From Gammaproteobacteria bacterium (GTDB lineage: Bacteria; Pseudomonadota; Gammaproteobacteria; Poriferisulfidales; Poriferisulfidaceae): 64,000 bases of DNA. Position 1 is the stretch's first letter. Each line of letters opens with the position of its first letter. The notes below the pieces were generated by a model. The model saw only the letters and a list, made by a program, of their open reading frames with translations. It had not been told where the DNA came from and did no database searches. Position numbers and translations under genes: made by a program. This document shows positions 1-9,288 of the stretch, in pieces. The stretch lies in assembly GCA_026706895.1 (NCBI GenBank), contig JAPOXW010000024.1, positions 1 through 64,000 on the forward strand, read 5' to 3'.

Positions 1-2
1 TG

Positions 3-578
3 GAACCGGTCTCGACCTTTCTCGGCAAACCCGGAAATTCCAGGCTCGGCGGGCTGTCGCTGGAGGAATTCAAGATCCGCCTGCGGCTCCATCACGAAGC
101 CGAAATCAAGGCCATGCAGGATGTTCCGGATTTCATCCGCAAAGGACAGGAGATCTACGGCTATCCGCATCTTGTGAACGATGCCGGCGGCAGCCTGTGC
201 GAATTGCAAAGGCCGGACGTGTTCGACCTGCTGGCCGAGCACACCCTGATCCTGTACATCCACGCCGACGACCAGCAGATCGAGGAGCTCTGCAAGCGCC
301 AGGCGAAAAGCCCCAAACCCCTCTACTACCCGGAGGCTTTCCTGGATCAGGCGATCGAGGATTTCATGGCCGAGCACGACTTGAGCGATTTCCAAGACAT
401 CAACCCCGACGATTTCACCCGCTGGGCCTTCCCGAGGCTGTCGCGGGACCGCCTGGAGCGCTACCAGGGCATTGCCGCCGAATACGGGTACACCGTCAGC
501 ATGGACGAAGTCAGCCGCGTGCGGAACGCCGATGGTTTCGTCGACCTGATCGCCCAAGCCATCGAACGCGCGGGCTAG
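3..578 (+). CDS. Hypothetical protein (ATPase-like), 5' end truncated by the window edge
   Basis: Frame is open from base 3 through the listed ORF at 114..578 (EPVSTFLGKPGNSRLGGLSLEEFKIRLR...); stop TAG at 576-578; lies just upstream of metA. Confidence 0.65.
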   Translation, partial: EPVSTFLGKPGNSRLGGLSLEEFKIRLRLHHEAEIKAMQDVPDFIRKGQEIYGYPHLVNDAGGSLCELQRPDVFDLLAEHTLILYIHADDQQIEELCKRQAKSPKPLYYPEAFLDQAIEDFMAEHDLSDFQDINPDDFTRWAFPRLSRDRLERYQGIAAEYGYTVSMDEVSRVRNADGFVDLIAQAIERAG

Positions 579-583
579 CCCCC

Positions 584-1564
584 ATGCCCCTGCTTCGCCT
601 GCAGGACCTGCCCAGCCTGGGCCGGATTGCTGAACAAGGCGTCCGGATTGCCGAGCAGACCCCGGAACATGCCACCCGCTTGAATGTCGGCCTGCTCAAC
701 ATGATGCCGGACCGCGCGCTGGCCGCGACCGAGCGGCAGTTCCTGCGGCTTCTGGACAGCCACAAGGAACGCTACTGCGCCGTACATCTATTCACGATCG
801 AAGGCGTCCCCCGTGGAGACGAAGGCCGCGAACACCTCCAGCAGTACTACCGGAACTGCGCGGAGATCGGCAGCACGGACCTGGACGCTTTGATTATTAC
901 CGGAGCCAACGTCACCAAGCCCGACCTGACGAGCGAACCTTTTTGGGACGGTCTGGCCAGCGTGCTGAAACAGGCCGACGACTGTCGCCTGTCGGTGGTC
1001 TGCTCCTGCCTGGCCGCACATGCTTCCGCCCTGATCTTTCACGGCGTCGCCCGTCGGCACCTGCCGCACAAGTGCTGGGGCATTTTCGATCATTCGGTCT
1101 GCAAACCCGACCACCCCCTGGTCGCCGATCTTCCAAACCATTTCGAGATGCCGCATTCGCGCTTCAATGATGTCCCGGAAGAGAACCTCCGGGAACACGG
1201 CGTACAGGTTCTGATTACGGGACCCGTAGCCGGCGTGCAGATGGCCGTGGAGCCGGACGGCCGTCGACTTTATTTCCAAGGGCATCCCGAATATGAAGCC
1301 GTCAGCCTGCTGAAGGAGTACAAGCGCGAGGTCCTGCGCTACTTGAACAAAGAGCGTGAGGACTACCCGCCCCTGCCGGACAACACGTTCAGTGATTCGG
1401 CAGCCGACCTTGCGGCAACCTTCCGCGAAAGTGCCTTGCCGAGAAACGGAGATGCAGAACTGATCGAGGAATTCCCGGAAGAAGCTCTCACGAAGGAAAT
1501 GCGCCACTCATGGAAGGAAGTCTCCCGACAGTTGTTCTTCAATTGGCTCCACGGACTCGCGTAG
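584..1564 (+). CDS. metA: Homoserine O-acyltransferase, MetA (homoserine O-succinyltransferase) family
   Basis: ATG at 584 inside the 197..1564 frame; translation MPLLRLQDLPSLGRIAEQGV...LNVGLLNMMPDRALAATERQFLRLL...ALIITGAN...CWGIFDHSV...HSRFNDV is MetA-like. Confidence 0.85.
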   Translation: MPLLRLQDLPSLGRIAEQGVRIAEQTPEHATRLNVGLLNMMPDRALAATERQFLRLLDSHKERYCAVHLFTIEGVPRGDEGREHLQQYYRNCAEIGSTDLDALIITGANVTKPDLTSEPFWDGLASVLKQADDCRLSVVCSCLAAHASALIFHGVARRHLPHKCWGIFDHSVCKPDHPLVADLPNHFEMPHSRFNDVPEENLREHGVQVLITGPVAGVQMAVEPDGRRLYFQGHPEYEAVSLLKEYKREVLRYLNKEREDYPPLPDNTFSDSAADLAATFRESALPRNGDAELIEEFPEEALTKEMRHSWKEVSRQLFFNWLHGLA

Positions 1565-1592
1565 CCGATTAGCGCCCGTTATCTGTCGCGAA

Positions 1593-2984
1593 TCAGACCG
1601 CGTCCCGAAAGACGAAAGAGGCACATTCTTCAGCGGCGTCCACGCCGCTCAGCAAGGCTCCGTTGCACGAAGGCATCCGCATGTAGTCGCCGGCAAGGAA
1701 CAGGCCTTCCAGGTCAGCCAGTTGGTGTTGGCGCATTTCGTATATCTCCCGCAGCATGCCCCCGGGAGCTAGGCACAGCGCCTCAGGCCAGCGGTAAACG
1801 CGAGTGAACAGGGGTTTATCAGGCATGGCAGGGAGGTACTTGCGTATTTCTTCGATGAGCCTGTCTGCTATCTCGGTGTCACTCAGGGTGAAAAGCTTTT
1901 GGGCGTGTTCCCCGATCACCAGTGCATACACCAAGGATTTGCCTTCCGGTGCCGCACAAGGAGCCATTGAGGCCAAATTGCTTACGAAAGTCAGAAAAGT
2001 CCCGGAATCTGGAGGGAAAATGGCAGCATGAGATCCTTCAGGAAGGATATTCTCATCAAGTCCAATTGCCATGTTGATGCAGGAGGAATACGTGATCCGG
2101 GTTAGAACACGCTTAACTTCGGAAGGGAGATCGGGAATGATTTCGACCGCTTTCGTAGCTGGAGTTGCGCAGATTACGGCGTCTGCCTCAATCTTTCCTG
2201 CTTCTCCTCCATCCACAATTACGCCTTTGACGGTTCCTTCTTCGAGGACAACGTGCTGAACGGGTGTAGACAGCCTGATATCTCCTGCGCATGCCCCGAC
2301 GAGTGCGTTGGCAAACTCTCCGACCCCTCCTTCAGGCAGGCACGGACGTTCGGATTGGTTCAAGGTCCAAAGCCAAAGCAGCGCCATGCCGAAAGCAGCA
2401 CCCACCTGCTCGGAGAAACCAGCTGTAAAGCAATTGATGTCCGCCTCTCCGGCTTGCTTCAGATACTCCGTCAAAGAATTCGCCTCCATAAACTCGGCGA
2501 AACTCTCGTGAGTATCCAAATCCAGCATCCCTGAATGATCCTGAAATCTAATATCTTTGCTCCGAGCCTTCAGCATCATGACAAGCCGCATGGATTGCCA
2601 CATTGCTTTTGGTGTTAACAGACGGAAAGAAAGGATGGTCTGGACGGTTGTCATCATTTGTTTCAGTGAACCGCTCGAATAGATGCCCCAAAGTTTCCCA
2701 TCGCGGTAGATGTGCCCCCCTTTTTTGCGGGGACTCATCTTCAAGGGGACGCCGAGGTTTTCGGCTAAGCTCCAAACTGTTTCGAATGATTCGTGGAAAA
2801 CCGATGCACCGGTATGGATGGAGAAACCATCAATTTCTTCCCCCGCAATGCGGCCTCCAGCGCGGTCGGCTGCCTCCAGCACAACGACTTCCAGCTTGCT
2901 TCCGTATTTGCTGCGTAAAGTGTATGCCGCAGCCAAACCAGAGGCTCCCCCTCCGACAATGACGATTTTCGGCTTGCGGGCCAT
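1593..2984 (-). CDS. FAD-dependent amine oxidase / protoporphyrinogen-oxidase-like oxidoreductase
   Basis: N-terminal dinucleotide-binding motif VIVGGGASGLAAAYTLR and LEAADRAGGRI; C-terminal LFLAGDYMRMPSCNGALLSG. Confidence 0.8.
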   Translation of the reverse strand: MARKPKIVIVGGGASGLAAAYTLRSKYGSKLEVVVLEAADRAGGRIAGEEIDGFSIHTGASVFHESFETVWSLAENLGVPLKMSPRKKGGHIYRDGKLWGIYSSGSLKQMMTTVQTILSFRLLTPKAMWQSMRLVMMLKARSKDIRFQDHSGMLDLDTHESFAEFMEANSLTEYLKQAGEADINCFTAGFSEQVGAAFGMALLWLWTLNQSERPCLPEGGVGEFANALVGACAGDIRLSTPVQHVVLEEGTVKGVIVDGGEAGKIEADAVICATPATKAVEIIPDLPSEVKRVLTRITYSSCINMAIGLDENILPEGSHAAIFPPDSGTFLTFVSNLASMAPCAAPEGKSLVYALVIGEHAQKLFTLSDTEIADRLIEEIRKYLPAMPDKPLFTRVYRWPEALCLAPGGMLREIYEMRQHQLADLEGLFLAGDYMRMPSCNGALLSGVDAAEECASFVFRDAV

Positions 2985-3086
2985 CGCTACCAGTCTTCTT
3001 TTGGCGTTTCCAGTGACACCTCGGATTATAGGTCTTCGCTGGCCGGTCGGTTATATCTTTACCAAATCTTTCTTCGGCAATGTGCT

Positions 3087-3542
3087 TCAAGCCGCATCAA
3101 ACCCCTGGCCACGCTTGGCAAGATCATCTAGAACTTTTACGCGTACAGCATCGCGCTTTTTTTTGTACGCCATCAGATCCTTGTGCATCACACGACGATG
3201 CGAACCAACCGGAATGAATGGAATCTCTCCGTCTTTGAGAAGCTTGCTCAAGTAAGGCCGCGAGACATTCAGGATATCCGCTGCTTGCTGAGTCGTAAGC
3301 ATCGCGCCAATCGGAACCAAGGTGACCATGTCACCGTTTGCGATATGCCTCAGCAAATCAATGACTAAGTCGGCAATCGCAGTTGCTAGATTTACAGATT
3401 TTGTATTCAGCCCGCCTATAACCAAAGCACCATCCTCCGCACGCGCGCTTGCTAAAACCGCGGCCGCATCGGCAGCATTAGTAACTTCTTCACGCGTAGG
3501 CAGACGGTGCGTCAAATCCAACACTTGTGCCAAGTTGCTCAT
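3087..3542 (-). CDS. Excisionase-type (HTH) antitoxin-like protein
   Basis: MLTTQQAADILNVSRPYLSKLLKDGEIPFIPVGSHRRVMHKDLMAYKKKRD is an excisionase-family HTH typical of antitoxins paired with PIN toxins. Confidence 0.7.
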   Translation of the reverse strand: MSNLAQVLDLTHRLPTREEVTNAADAAAVLASARAEDGALVIGGLNTKSVNLATAIADLVIDLLRHIANGDMVTLVPIGAMLTTQQAADILNVSRPYLSKLLKDGEIPFIPVGSHRRVMHKDLMAYKKKRDAVRVKVLDDLAKRGQGFDAA

Positions 3543-3701
3543 TTCCCTCTCCTCCTTATCACTTCAAGTTAAATTGCCGCAATGGCGTAAGCGAATCGCT
3601 TGTAAATAAGTGTAGCATACGAAACAAAAGAAATATATGAAATATCTTTTACACTTCAAGAAGCCTCTTGGAAAGATACCGTGTTTATTGATGATTTCTT
3701 A

Positions 3702-4244
3702 TCAAATAGTAAGCCCCCATCGACCGATCTGGTACAGCCCGCTCTGCAGAAAATACAGCCCGAACAGGGCCACCATGGGAGACAAATCCAGAATTCCCGT
3801 ATCCGGCAGCACCCCGCGAATCCGCATAAGCATCGGGGCCGTCAGGCTACGCACCAGGCTTAGGAACTGATCTGCGCCACCTGACAACTGCACCCAGCTG
3901 GCAATCACCACCACGATCAGGGAAATCAGGTAGATATTCAGCATCATTCCGGCGATCTGGGTCAGCGCGAACAGCACCAAGCCCAGGATCGAGGCTCCCA
4001 GTTGCATGGCCCCGCCGACGTAGAGGCTGATTAATTTCAGAACCAATGCGATTGAAAGCAGGGCGAGGTCCCAACCCCGAGCCGATGGCATGATGCGCCG
4101 AACCGGCTGGTACACCGGATCGGTCACCCGCGCCAGTGCCTGCGAGATCGGGTTGTAGAAGTCCGCTTGGTGAAACGTGAGCAGCAACCGAATCAGGATC
4201 CCGTACAGATACAGGGTCAGCAGGAACTGGATCAGGTCTTCCAT
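3702..4244 (-). CDS. YggT family membrane protein
   Basis: Internal Met start MEDLIQFLLTLYLYGILIRLLLTFHQADFYNPISQALARVTDPVYQPVRRIMP; located directly downstream of proC. Confidence 0.85.
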   Translation of the reverse strand: MEDLIQFLLTLYLYGILIRLLLTFHQADFYNPISQALARVTDPVYQPVRRIMPSARGWDLALLSIALVLKLISLYVGGAMQLGASILGLVLFALTQIAGMMLNIYLISLIVVVIASWVQLSGGADQFLSLVRSLTAPMLMRIRGVLPDTGILDLSPMVALFGLYFLQSGLYQIGRWGLTI

Positions 4245-4245
4245 G

Positions 4246-5085
4246 TCAGGCCCGACCGTTTTCGTCCCCCAGTTCCTCGGCTCGTTGGCGCGCCGCCTCA
4301 AGCGCATTGAGAATCAAGGCTTCAAAGCCTGCCCCTTCCAGCACGTCCAGAGCGGCCGCGGTTGTCCCGCCCTTGGATGTCACCTTTCGGCAAAGCTCCT
4401 TCAGGGAATCCTCCGAGGCACTCGCCAGTTCCTGCGCTCCACGAGCTGTCTCCAGCACCAGCAGGCGCGCCTGCGCTTCGTCCAGCCCCATGCGGCATGC
4501 CCCCTCGATCATCGCCTGCATAAACAGGAAGAAATAGGCGGGTCCGCTGCCTGAAACCGCAGTCGCGGCATCCATCAGGGTCTCGTCCTGCACCCAGAGG
4601 ACCTTCCCGACGCTCTCCATGATCCGGCCCGCGAGCGCACGGTGGGCATCGGAAACATCTTCCTGCGCATACAGGGCGCTCATTCCGGCGCCGACCAATG
4701 CCGGCGTGTTCGGCATGACGCGCACCACCGGGCAATGTCCCCCTGTCCAACGTGCCAGGTCGTCCGCGCGCACGCCAGCTGCGATGGTTATCAGCAGCGG
4801 GTTGTCCGTGACCATCCAGGGCGCCAGTTCGGTGGCGGTCGTCGGCAACTTGTCGGGTTTGGTCGCGAACAGCACGACACCCGCGGAAGCCCGGGAGTAG
4901 GCCAGCGAATTCTCGTAGTACAGCTGCATCAGGCCGAAATTGGCGGCCAACGCTTGGTGGGATTGCGGGTCGGGATCGGACACCGTGATGTCGCCGGCTT
5001 CCCAACCGGAGCGAATCAAACCACCCACCAGCGAGCGGCCCATGTTGCCGCCCCCGATCAGAAGGATTCGTGGATTCTCAGGCAT
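4246..5085 (-). CDS. proC: Pyrroline-5-carboxylate reductase
   Basis: ILLIGGGNMGRSLVGGLIRSG...VVRVMPNTPALVGAGMSALYA...DAATAVSGSGPAYFFLFMQAMIEGA. Confidence 0.95.
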   Translation of the reverse strand: MPENPRILLIGGGNMGRSLVGGLIRSGWEAGDITVSDPDPQSHQALAANFGLMQLYYENSLAYSRASAGVVLFATKPDKLPTTATELAPWMVTDNPLLITIAAGVRADDLARWTGGHCPVVRVMPNTPALVGAGMSALYAQEDVSDAHRALAGRIMESVGKVLWVQDETLMDAATAVSGSGPAYFFLFMQAMIEGACRMGLDEAQARLLVLETARGAQELASASEDSLKELCRKVTSKGGTTAAALDVLEGAGFEALILNALEAARQRAEELGDENGRA

Positions 5086-5171
5086 GTGTCGTTCCCGCTC
5101 GCAACAGCGGCGAAATCTCCAACTCGCATTATATTGGCTACAGAGTTATTCGGACCGACTCGAAGAGCCAT

Positions 5172-5205
5172 AAAAAAAGCAGGCGCCCCGAAGGGCGCCT
5201 GCTTT
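5172..5205 (-). terminator. Rho-independent terminator downstream of porin copy 1
   Basis: Minus strand: AAAGCAGGCGCCCTTCGGGGCGCCTGCTTTTTTT, a long GC stem with T run. Confidence 0.85.
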
Positions 5206-5230
5206 GTTTGGTGTGCTCAGTCAGACTGAA

Positions 5231-7039
5231 TCAGTCGAACCAGTGCACGATGCCCACTGCGAACATCTCGACCGAACCACCGGTCTTGACTCCAGCGCCG
5301 CCAATGCCGAAATCGTAACTTCCGTTGGTGTCGTTGTCGACTTCGGAGTAGGTCAGGCGCAGTTCCGTCCCCGCCGGCATGGTGTAGAACATGCCTACGT
5401 TCCATGCATCGGCTGCGGTATCATTCCAGTCGCCCGAGCAGGCACTACCACAAGAAACCTCGAGGTCATCCGCATCCATGTAGGAGAAACGGAAGTCCAC
5501 CGGACCGCCGAACTTGATCTTGCCGGACACCATCCAGGCTTCCCGCTCGATCTTGGCGCTCCTGTTTTCTGTAACATCAGCACGGGTAATCGCAGGAACG
5601 GCCTTAGTGACAGTCGTCGGCGTGAATGCCATCTCCGCCGCCGTCGTGGCCGTCGTAACCAGCATGTCGTAAGCTGTCTTGTACTTGTACCCTTCCGTCG
5701 CAGCTGCGGCTGGATCTCCTGCCGCCTGTGCCGCCCTCAGATAGTTGCGCATTTGTGCGGCTGCGGCCTTGATGGCACTGTAGCCATCAGCATCCACTGC
5801 GGTTGCTGTATCGTACTCCGAGTCATAATCCGCGATGCTCGTTCCCCCGTTTCCGGTTACCGCTTCATCCGGGACCGTTCGGGGATTGTCCATCACGGCC
5901 GCGATGATCGCCGGGAGTGTGTAATCAGCGGCCGTAAGCACATCATCACCCGTTAGGTTGTTCGCGGTGTTGAAAGCTGTCGCTTGAGCGGAGGTGACGG
6001 TAATGGTGCGAGGCTGAACGCCGTCTGTACCGGCATCCGTGTCGTAATCAAAGGCAGCGTGAAGCCCGGCCAGAGTCTTCTGCCTCTTGATCGCCATGTC
6101 CTTGGCTTCCATGTCCAGGCCCGCAAAGGTCGACATGACCGCATCGCTCCCTTCCCGCGTCCCGCTTAGTGCATAGGAGTCGGTGAAGTTGCCCAACCCA
6201 AATGCATCCATTACTGCGTCAAGGCTGCTAATGTTGTTGAACTCATACTCCAAGTCCTCGTACATGGCGGAGATCTGGACACTCATGCCGTCGCCCAAAT
6301 CCATGATGTAACGGCCCGCAATCCGGATACTTTCCGCGTCGGAACTCTGCATTTCACCAATGTTGACCGCAGACCAATCCTCGTGATCCTGCCAGGTCAC
6401 CGCCGCCCAGAACGGGCCGTTGGTGTAGGCCAGGCTGCTGGAACGGATAATCGGATCGATATCCCCTCCGCCTCTTTTGGCTGGGGTTTCATCTTGGTTT
6501 CCGACGGTCCACGCGAAGCGGAATACGAAGCCGTTCCAGTTCGGTGACCAGTACTGGATGATGTTTTCCTGGCGACGGTTAAATCCGAGGTGCTGCCCAC
6601 CGGAAAAACTGAAACCAGCGTTGTAGAACAGGGTTTTACCACCGACCGAACCCATGATGCTGGTATGCGAGTCCGCGCCAGCGTCATAGAACGGGTCCAC
6701 CCACTGTGCCACGCCCTCGTTGTAAGGGAGCAGCCAGGTGGCGATCATGATCTCACCCATCTGGGGATGGGACAGACCAATCTTGGAGTTACGGTTACAC
6801 CAGTCGCCGAAGCCACCGAAGTGATTGTAGAACGTGAACTGTTCACACTGCACGTTGACATGTATTCCGTTCATGCCGGTGTCAACGCTGCCCGCAAATC
6901 CAATGTTGCCGGCATTTGACTGCGTGCGGTCGTAACTACGCCCACCCTCTACATCGATAAACTCCCAAGAATGATTCTGCCAACCATAAATGTTCCATGT
7001 TTCGGCCTGTGCGGCAAACGGAGCCGCCGCCAAAGCCAA
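5231..7039 (-). CDS. Outer membrane porin (copy 1); lacks an ATG start, annotated TTG start is doubtful
   Basis: LALAAAPFAAQAETWNIYGWQNHSWEF... with C-terminal ...MFAVGIVHWFD ending in an aromatic-rich beta strand. In-frame stop TAA (7054-7052) lies 5 codons upstream of the TTG. Confidence 0.75.
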   Translation of the reverse strand: MALAAAPFAAQAETWNIYGWQNHSWEFIDVEGGRSYDRTQSNAGNIGFAGSVDTGMNGIHVNVQCEQFTFYNHFGGFGDWCNRNSKIGLSHPQMGEIMIATWLLPYNEGVAQWVDPFYDAGADSHTSIMGSVGGKTLFYNAGFSFSGGQHLGFNRRQENIIQYWSPNWNGFVFRFAWTVGNQDETPAKRGGGDIDPIIRSSSLAYTNGPFWAAVTWQDHEDWSAVNIGEMQSSDAESIRIAGRYIMDLGDGMSVQISAMYEDLEYEFNNISSLDAVMDAFGLGNFTDSYALSGTREGSDAVMSTFAGLDMEAKDMAIKRQKTLAGLHAAFDYDTDAGTDGVQPRTITVTSAQATAFNTANNLTGDDVLTAADYTLPAIIAAVMDNPRTVPDEAVTGNGGTSIADYDSEYDTATAVDADGYSAIKAAAAQMRNYLRAAQAAGDPAAAATEGYKYKTAYDMLVTTATTAAEMAFTPTTVTKAVPAITRADVTENRSAKIEREAWMVSGKIKFGGPVDFRFSYMDADDLEVSCGSACSGDWNDTAADAWNVGMFYTMPAGTELRLTYSEVDNDTNGSYDFGIGGAGVKTGGSVEMFAVGIVHWFD

Positions 7040-7102
7040 AGCAATTAGAAATTATATTGGCTTACGTGAATATCCTATTCGCAAATCTCTATCTCAATTC
7101 AC

Positions 7103-8005
7103 TCATGCGCTTGGACTCGGGCCAGGCCACTGAGTTCCCTCCGGGAACACCGCTTGCGCATCAAATACCGGACCATCCACGCACACCCGCTTCATGGTCC
7201 AACCGTTTTTACCCAACACCGGAACCGTACAACCCGCGCACCCGCCCACCGCACATGCCATGTATTCCTCCATGCAGACCTGGCACGGTACGTCGAACTC
7301 TCGCGCCAGCCGGGCGACCGCCTCCAGCATCGGTACCGGCCCGCAAGTAAACACGGCAACGCGCGCACGCTGCTCCGGAGTCTGGGTTTCGAGCCACATC
7401 CGGGCAGCTGCATCGACGTAACCGTCGTAGCAGCCGGCGTAACCCTGCGTGGAACACAAGCGGGAAGCGACTCCCCAGTCCTCGAGCAGGCTCATGCCCG
7501 CAATGACGCCGTCCGGTATCCCCGGGACCCGGATGGTCGAGGGGCGGCTTGCGAATGGAAAGGGAATCTCCGAGCCCATCACCACCAGCGGTACGGTGTG
7601 CTCCTTGATTTCACGGGCCAAGAACAGGATCGGCGGGATTCCAACCCCTCCTCCGATCAACAAGGGGCGATCCCGATCCGGTTCGGTCTGGAACCCCCGC
7701 CCAATCGGACCGAGCACCGGCAGCGTCTCGCCTTCCTGAACACGCGCCAGTTCCTCCGTCCCTTTTCCGACCACCTTGTACAGCACCTCGACCGTCCCGC
7801 GCTCCGGGTCACTCCACAGGATGGAGAGCGGCCGACGCATCATGGATGGCTCGGCATGCACGCCCAGATGAACAAAACTGCCCGGCGTGGCAGATTCGGC
7901 AATCACCGGCGCGTCAATCACCAACGCGTGCTGATCCGCTTCCAAGTGGCGCACCTGGACGACCCGGGCGTCAAGGCTGTGGATGACGTTGCGGAATTCC
8001 TCCAT
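7103..8005 (-). CDS. pyrK: Dihydroorotate dehydrogenase electron transfer subunit-like protein (PyrK family)
   Basis: Start MEEFRNVIHSLDARVVQ; MMRRPLSI, GGGVGIPPILFLAREI and CxxxxCGGCxGC-like MACAVGGCAGCTVPV [2Fe-2S] motif; ATG overlaps the pyrC' stop. Confidence 0.8.
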   Translation of the reverse strand: MEEFRNVIHSLDARVVQVRHLEADQHALVIDAPVIAESATPGSFVHLGVHAEPSMMRRPLSILWSDPERGTVEVLYKVVGKGTEELARVQEGETLPVLGPIGRGFQTEPDRDRPLLIGGGVGIPPILFLAREIKEHTVPLVVMGSEIPFPFASRPSTIRVPGIPDGVIAGMSLLEDWGVASRLCSTQGYAGCYDGYVDAAARMWLETQTPEQRARVAVFTCGPVPMLEAVARLAREFDVPCQVCMEEYMACAVGGCAGCTVPVLGKNGWTMKRVCVDGPVFDAQAVFPEGTQWPGPSPSA

Positions 8006-9288
8006 TACGCCTCTCCTTCCCGCTCGTAGACGATGCGACCGCCGCAAATGGTCGCCTGCACCCGATCATGGAACTGCCAGCCATCGAACGGCGTGTTCCG
8101 CCCCGCGCTCAGCATCGCTTCCACGTCAAAAGTCCAAGGGTCGTCCAACCGCACCACGCAAAGATCCGCCGGCGCTCCGACAGCCAACGTCCCCGTTTCG
8201 CGCCCCAAGATCTCAGCCGGGCCTGCCGTCAACCGTTCCACCGCGGCCGCCCGCGTGAGGATGTCCCCGGTCACCAATTCCATGGTCAGCGGCAACAATG
8301 TCTCGATTCCCGAGATGCCGGGCCGAGCCTCGGGAAATGGCGCCATCTTCGAATCTGGATCCAATGGCTGGTGATCCGAGCAGATCGCCTGAATCACTCC
8401 GTCCCGCACACCTTCGCGCAAGCGTTGCCGGTCATGCTCGGTACGCAGGGGCGGGCTGACCAGCGCGTTGACCTCGAACCCCTCCACGGCTTCTTCCGTC
8501 AGGAACAGCTGGTGCACCGCCACATCCGCCGTCACCGGCAATCCTGCCTGCCGCCCGATTTCCAGCATATCCACCGCCTGCGCACAGGAAAGGCGGCAGA
8601 AGTGGACTCGCGCGCCGGTGTCCTGCACCAAGGCCGTCATCTGTGCCAGGGCGGCGGTTTCCGCCGCCGGCAGGATCCCCGGCAGGCCCAGCCGGGCCGC
8701 GAAAGTGCCTTCATGCGCACAGCCCTGACCCGCCAAGGCATGATCCAAGGGGTGGTAGAACAGGGTCAGATCCTGGCTGGCCGCATACTCCATGGCCCGG
8801 CGCAGCACCAGCAGGTTGGCGTAGGGTCGCGTCCCGTTGCTGACCCCGACGCAACCCGCTTCGCGCAACGCGCCAAGACCGGCCAACTGGGTATCTCCCA
8901 GCCCGTGCATGGCCGCGCCCAAGGTTTCCAGCCGAGCGAAACCGGCCTGTTGCGCCTGCTCCATCAGCAGCCGCACTGCTGCCGGCGAATCCGGGATCGG
9001 CTGCGTCTCGGTCACCGAGCAGACCGTGGTCACGCCGCCCGCCACCGCGGCCCGGGTCTCGCTTTCCACGCTGGCGCGTTGCTCGCCCATCGGGTTCAGG
9101 CAGACCGCCAGATCCACTGCGCCCGGCATCACCAGACAACCTTGGGCATCCACGACCTGTTCCGCCTCGAACTCTTCCGCCGCCGTTCCCAGCCCGACGA
9201 TCTTCCCGCGGCCGCAGAACACGTCGCGCACCGCATCCGTCCCGCCGGCCGGGTCGAGAACGTATCCCCCGCGTATCGCCAAGCGCAT
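8005..9288 (-). CDS. pyrC': Dihydroorotase-like protein, probably non-catalytic (PyrC'/PyrX type)
   Basis: Dihydroorotase family (PGAVDL..., SDHQP...); the HxH metal motif is replaced (VDLAVCL); directly follows pyrB. Confidence 0.8.
   Translation of the reverse strand: MRLAIRGGYVLDPAGGTDAVRDVFCGRGKIVGLGTAAEEFEAEQVVDAQGCLVMPGAVDLAVCLNPMGEQRASVESETRAAVAGGVTTVCSVTETQPIPDSPAAVRLLMEQAQQAGFARLETLGAAMHGLGDTQLAGLGALREAGCVGVSNGTRPYANLLVLRRAMEYAASQDLTLFYHPLDHALAGQGCAHEGTFAARLGLPGILPAAETAALAQMTALVQDTGARVHFCRLSCAQAVDMLEIGRQAGLPVTADVAVHQLFLTEEAVEGFEVNALVSPPLRTEHDRQRLREGVRDGVIQAICSDHQPLDPDSKMAPFPEARPGISGIETLLPLTMELVTGDILTRAAAVERLTAGPAEILGRETGTLAVGAPADLCVVRLDDPWTFDVEAMLSAGRNTPFDGWQFHDRVQATICGGRIVYEREGEA

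Noticed and set aside
2830-3090. Minus-strand ORF directly after the antitoxin as a possible toxin
   Set aside because: No PIN-like or other toxin motif; most of it overlaps the amine oxidase N-terminus in another frame.
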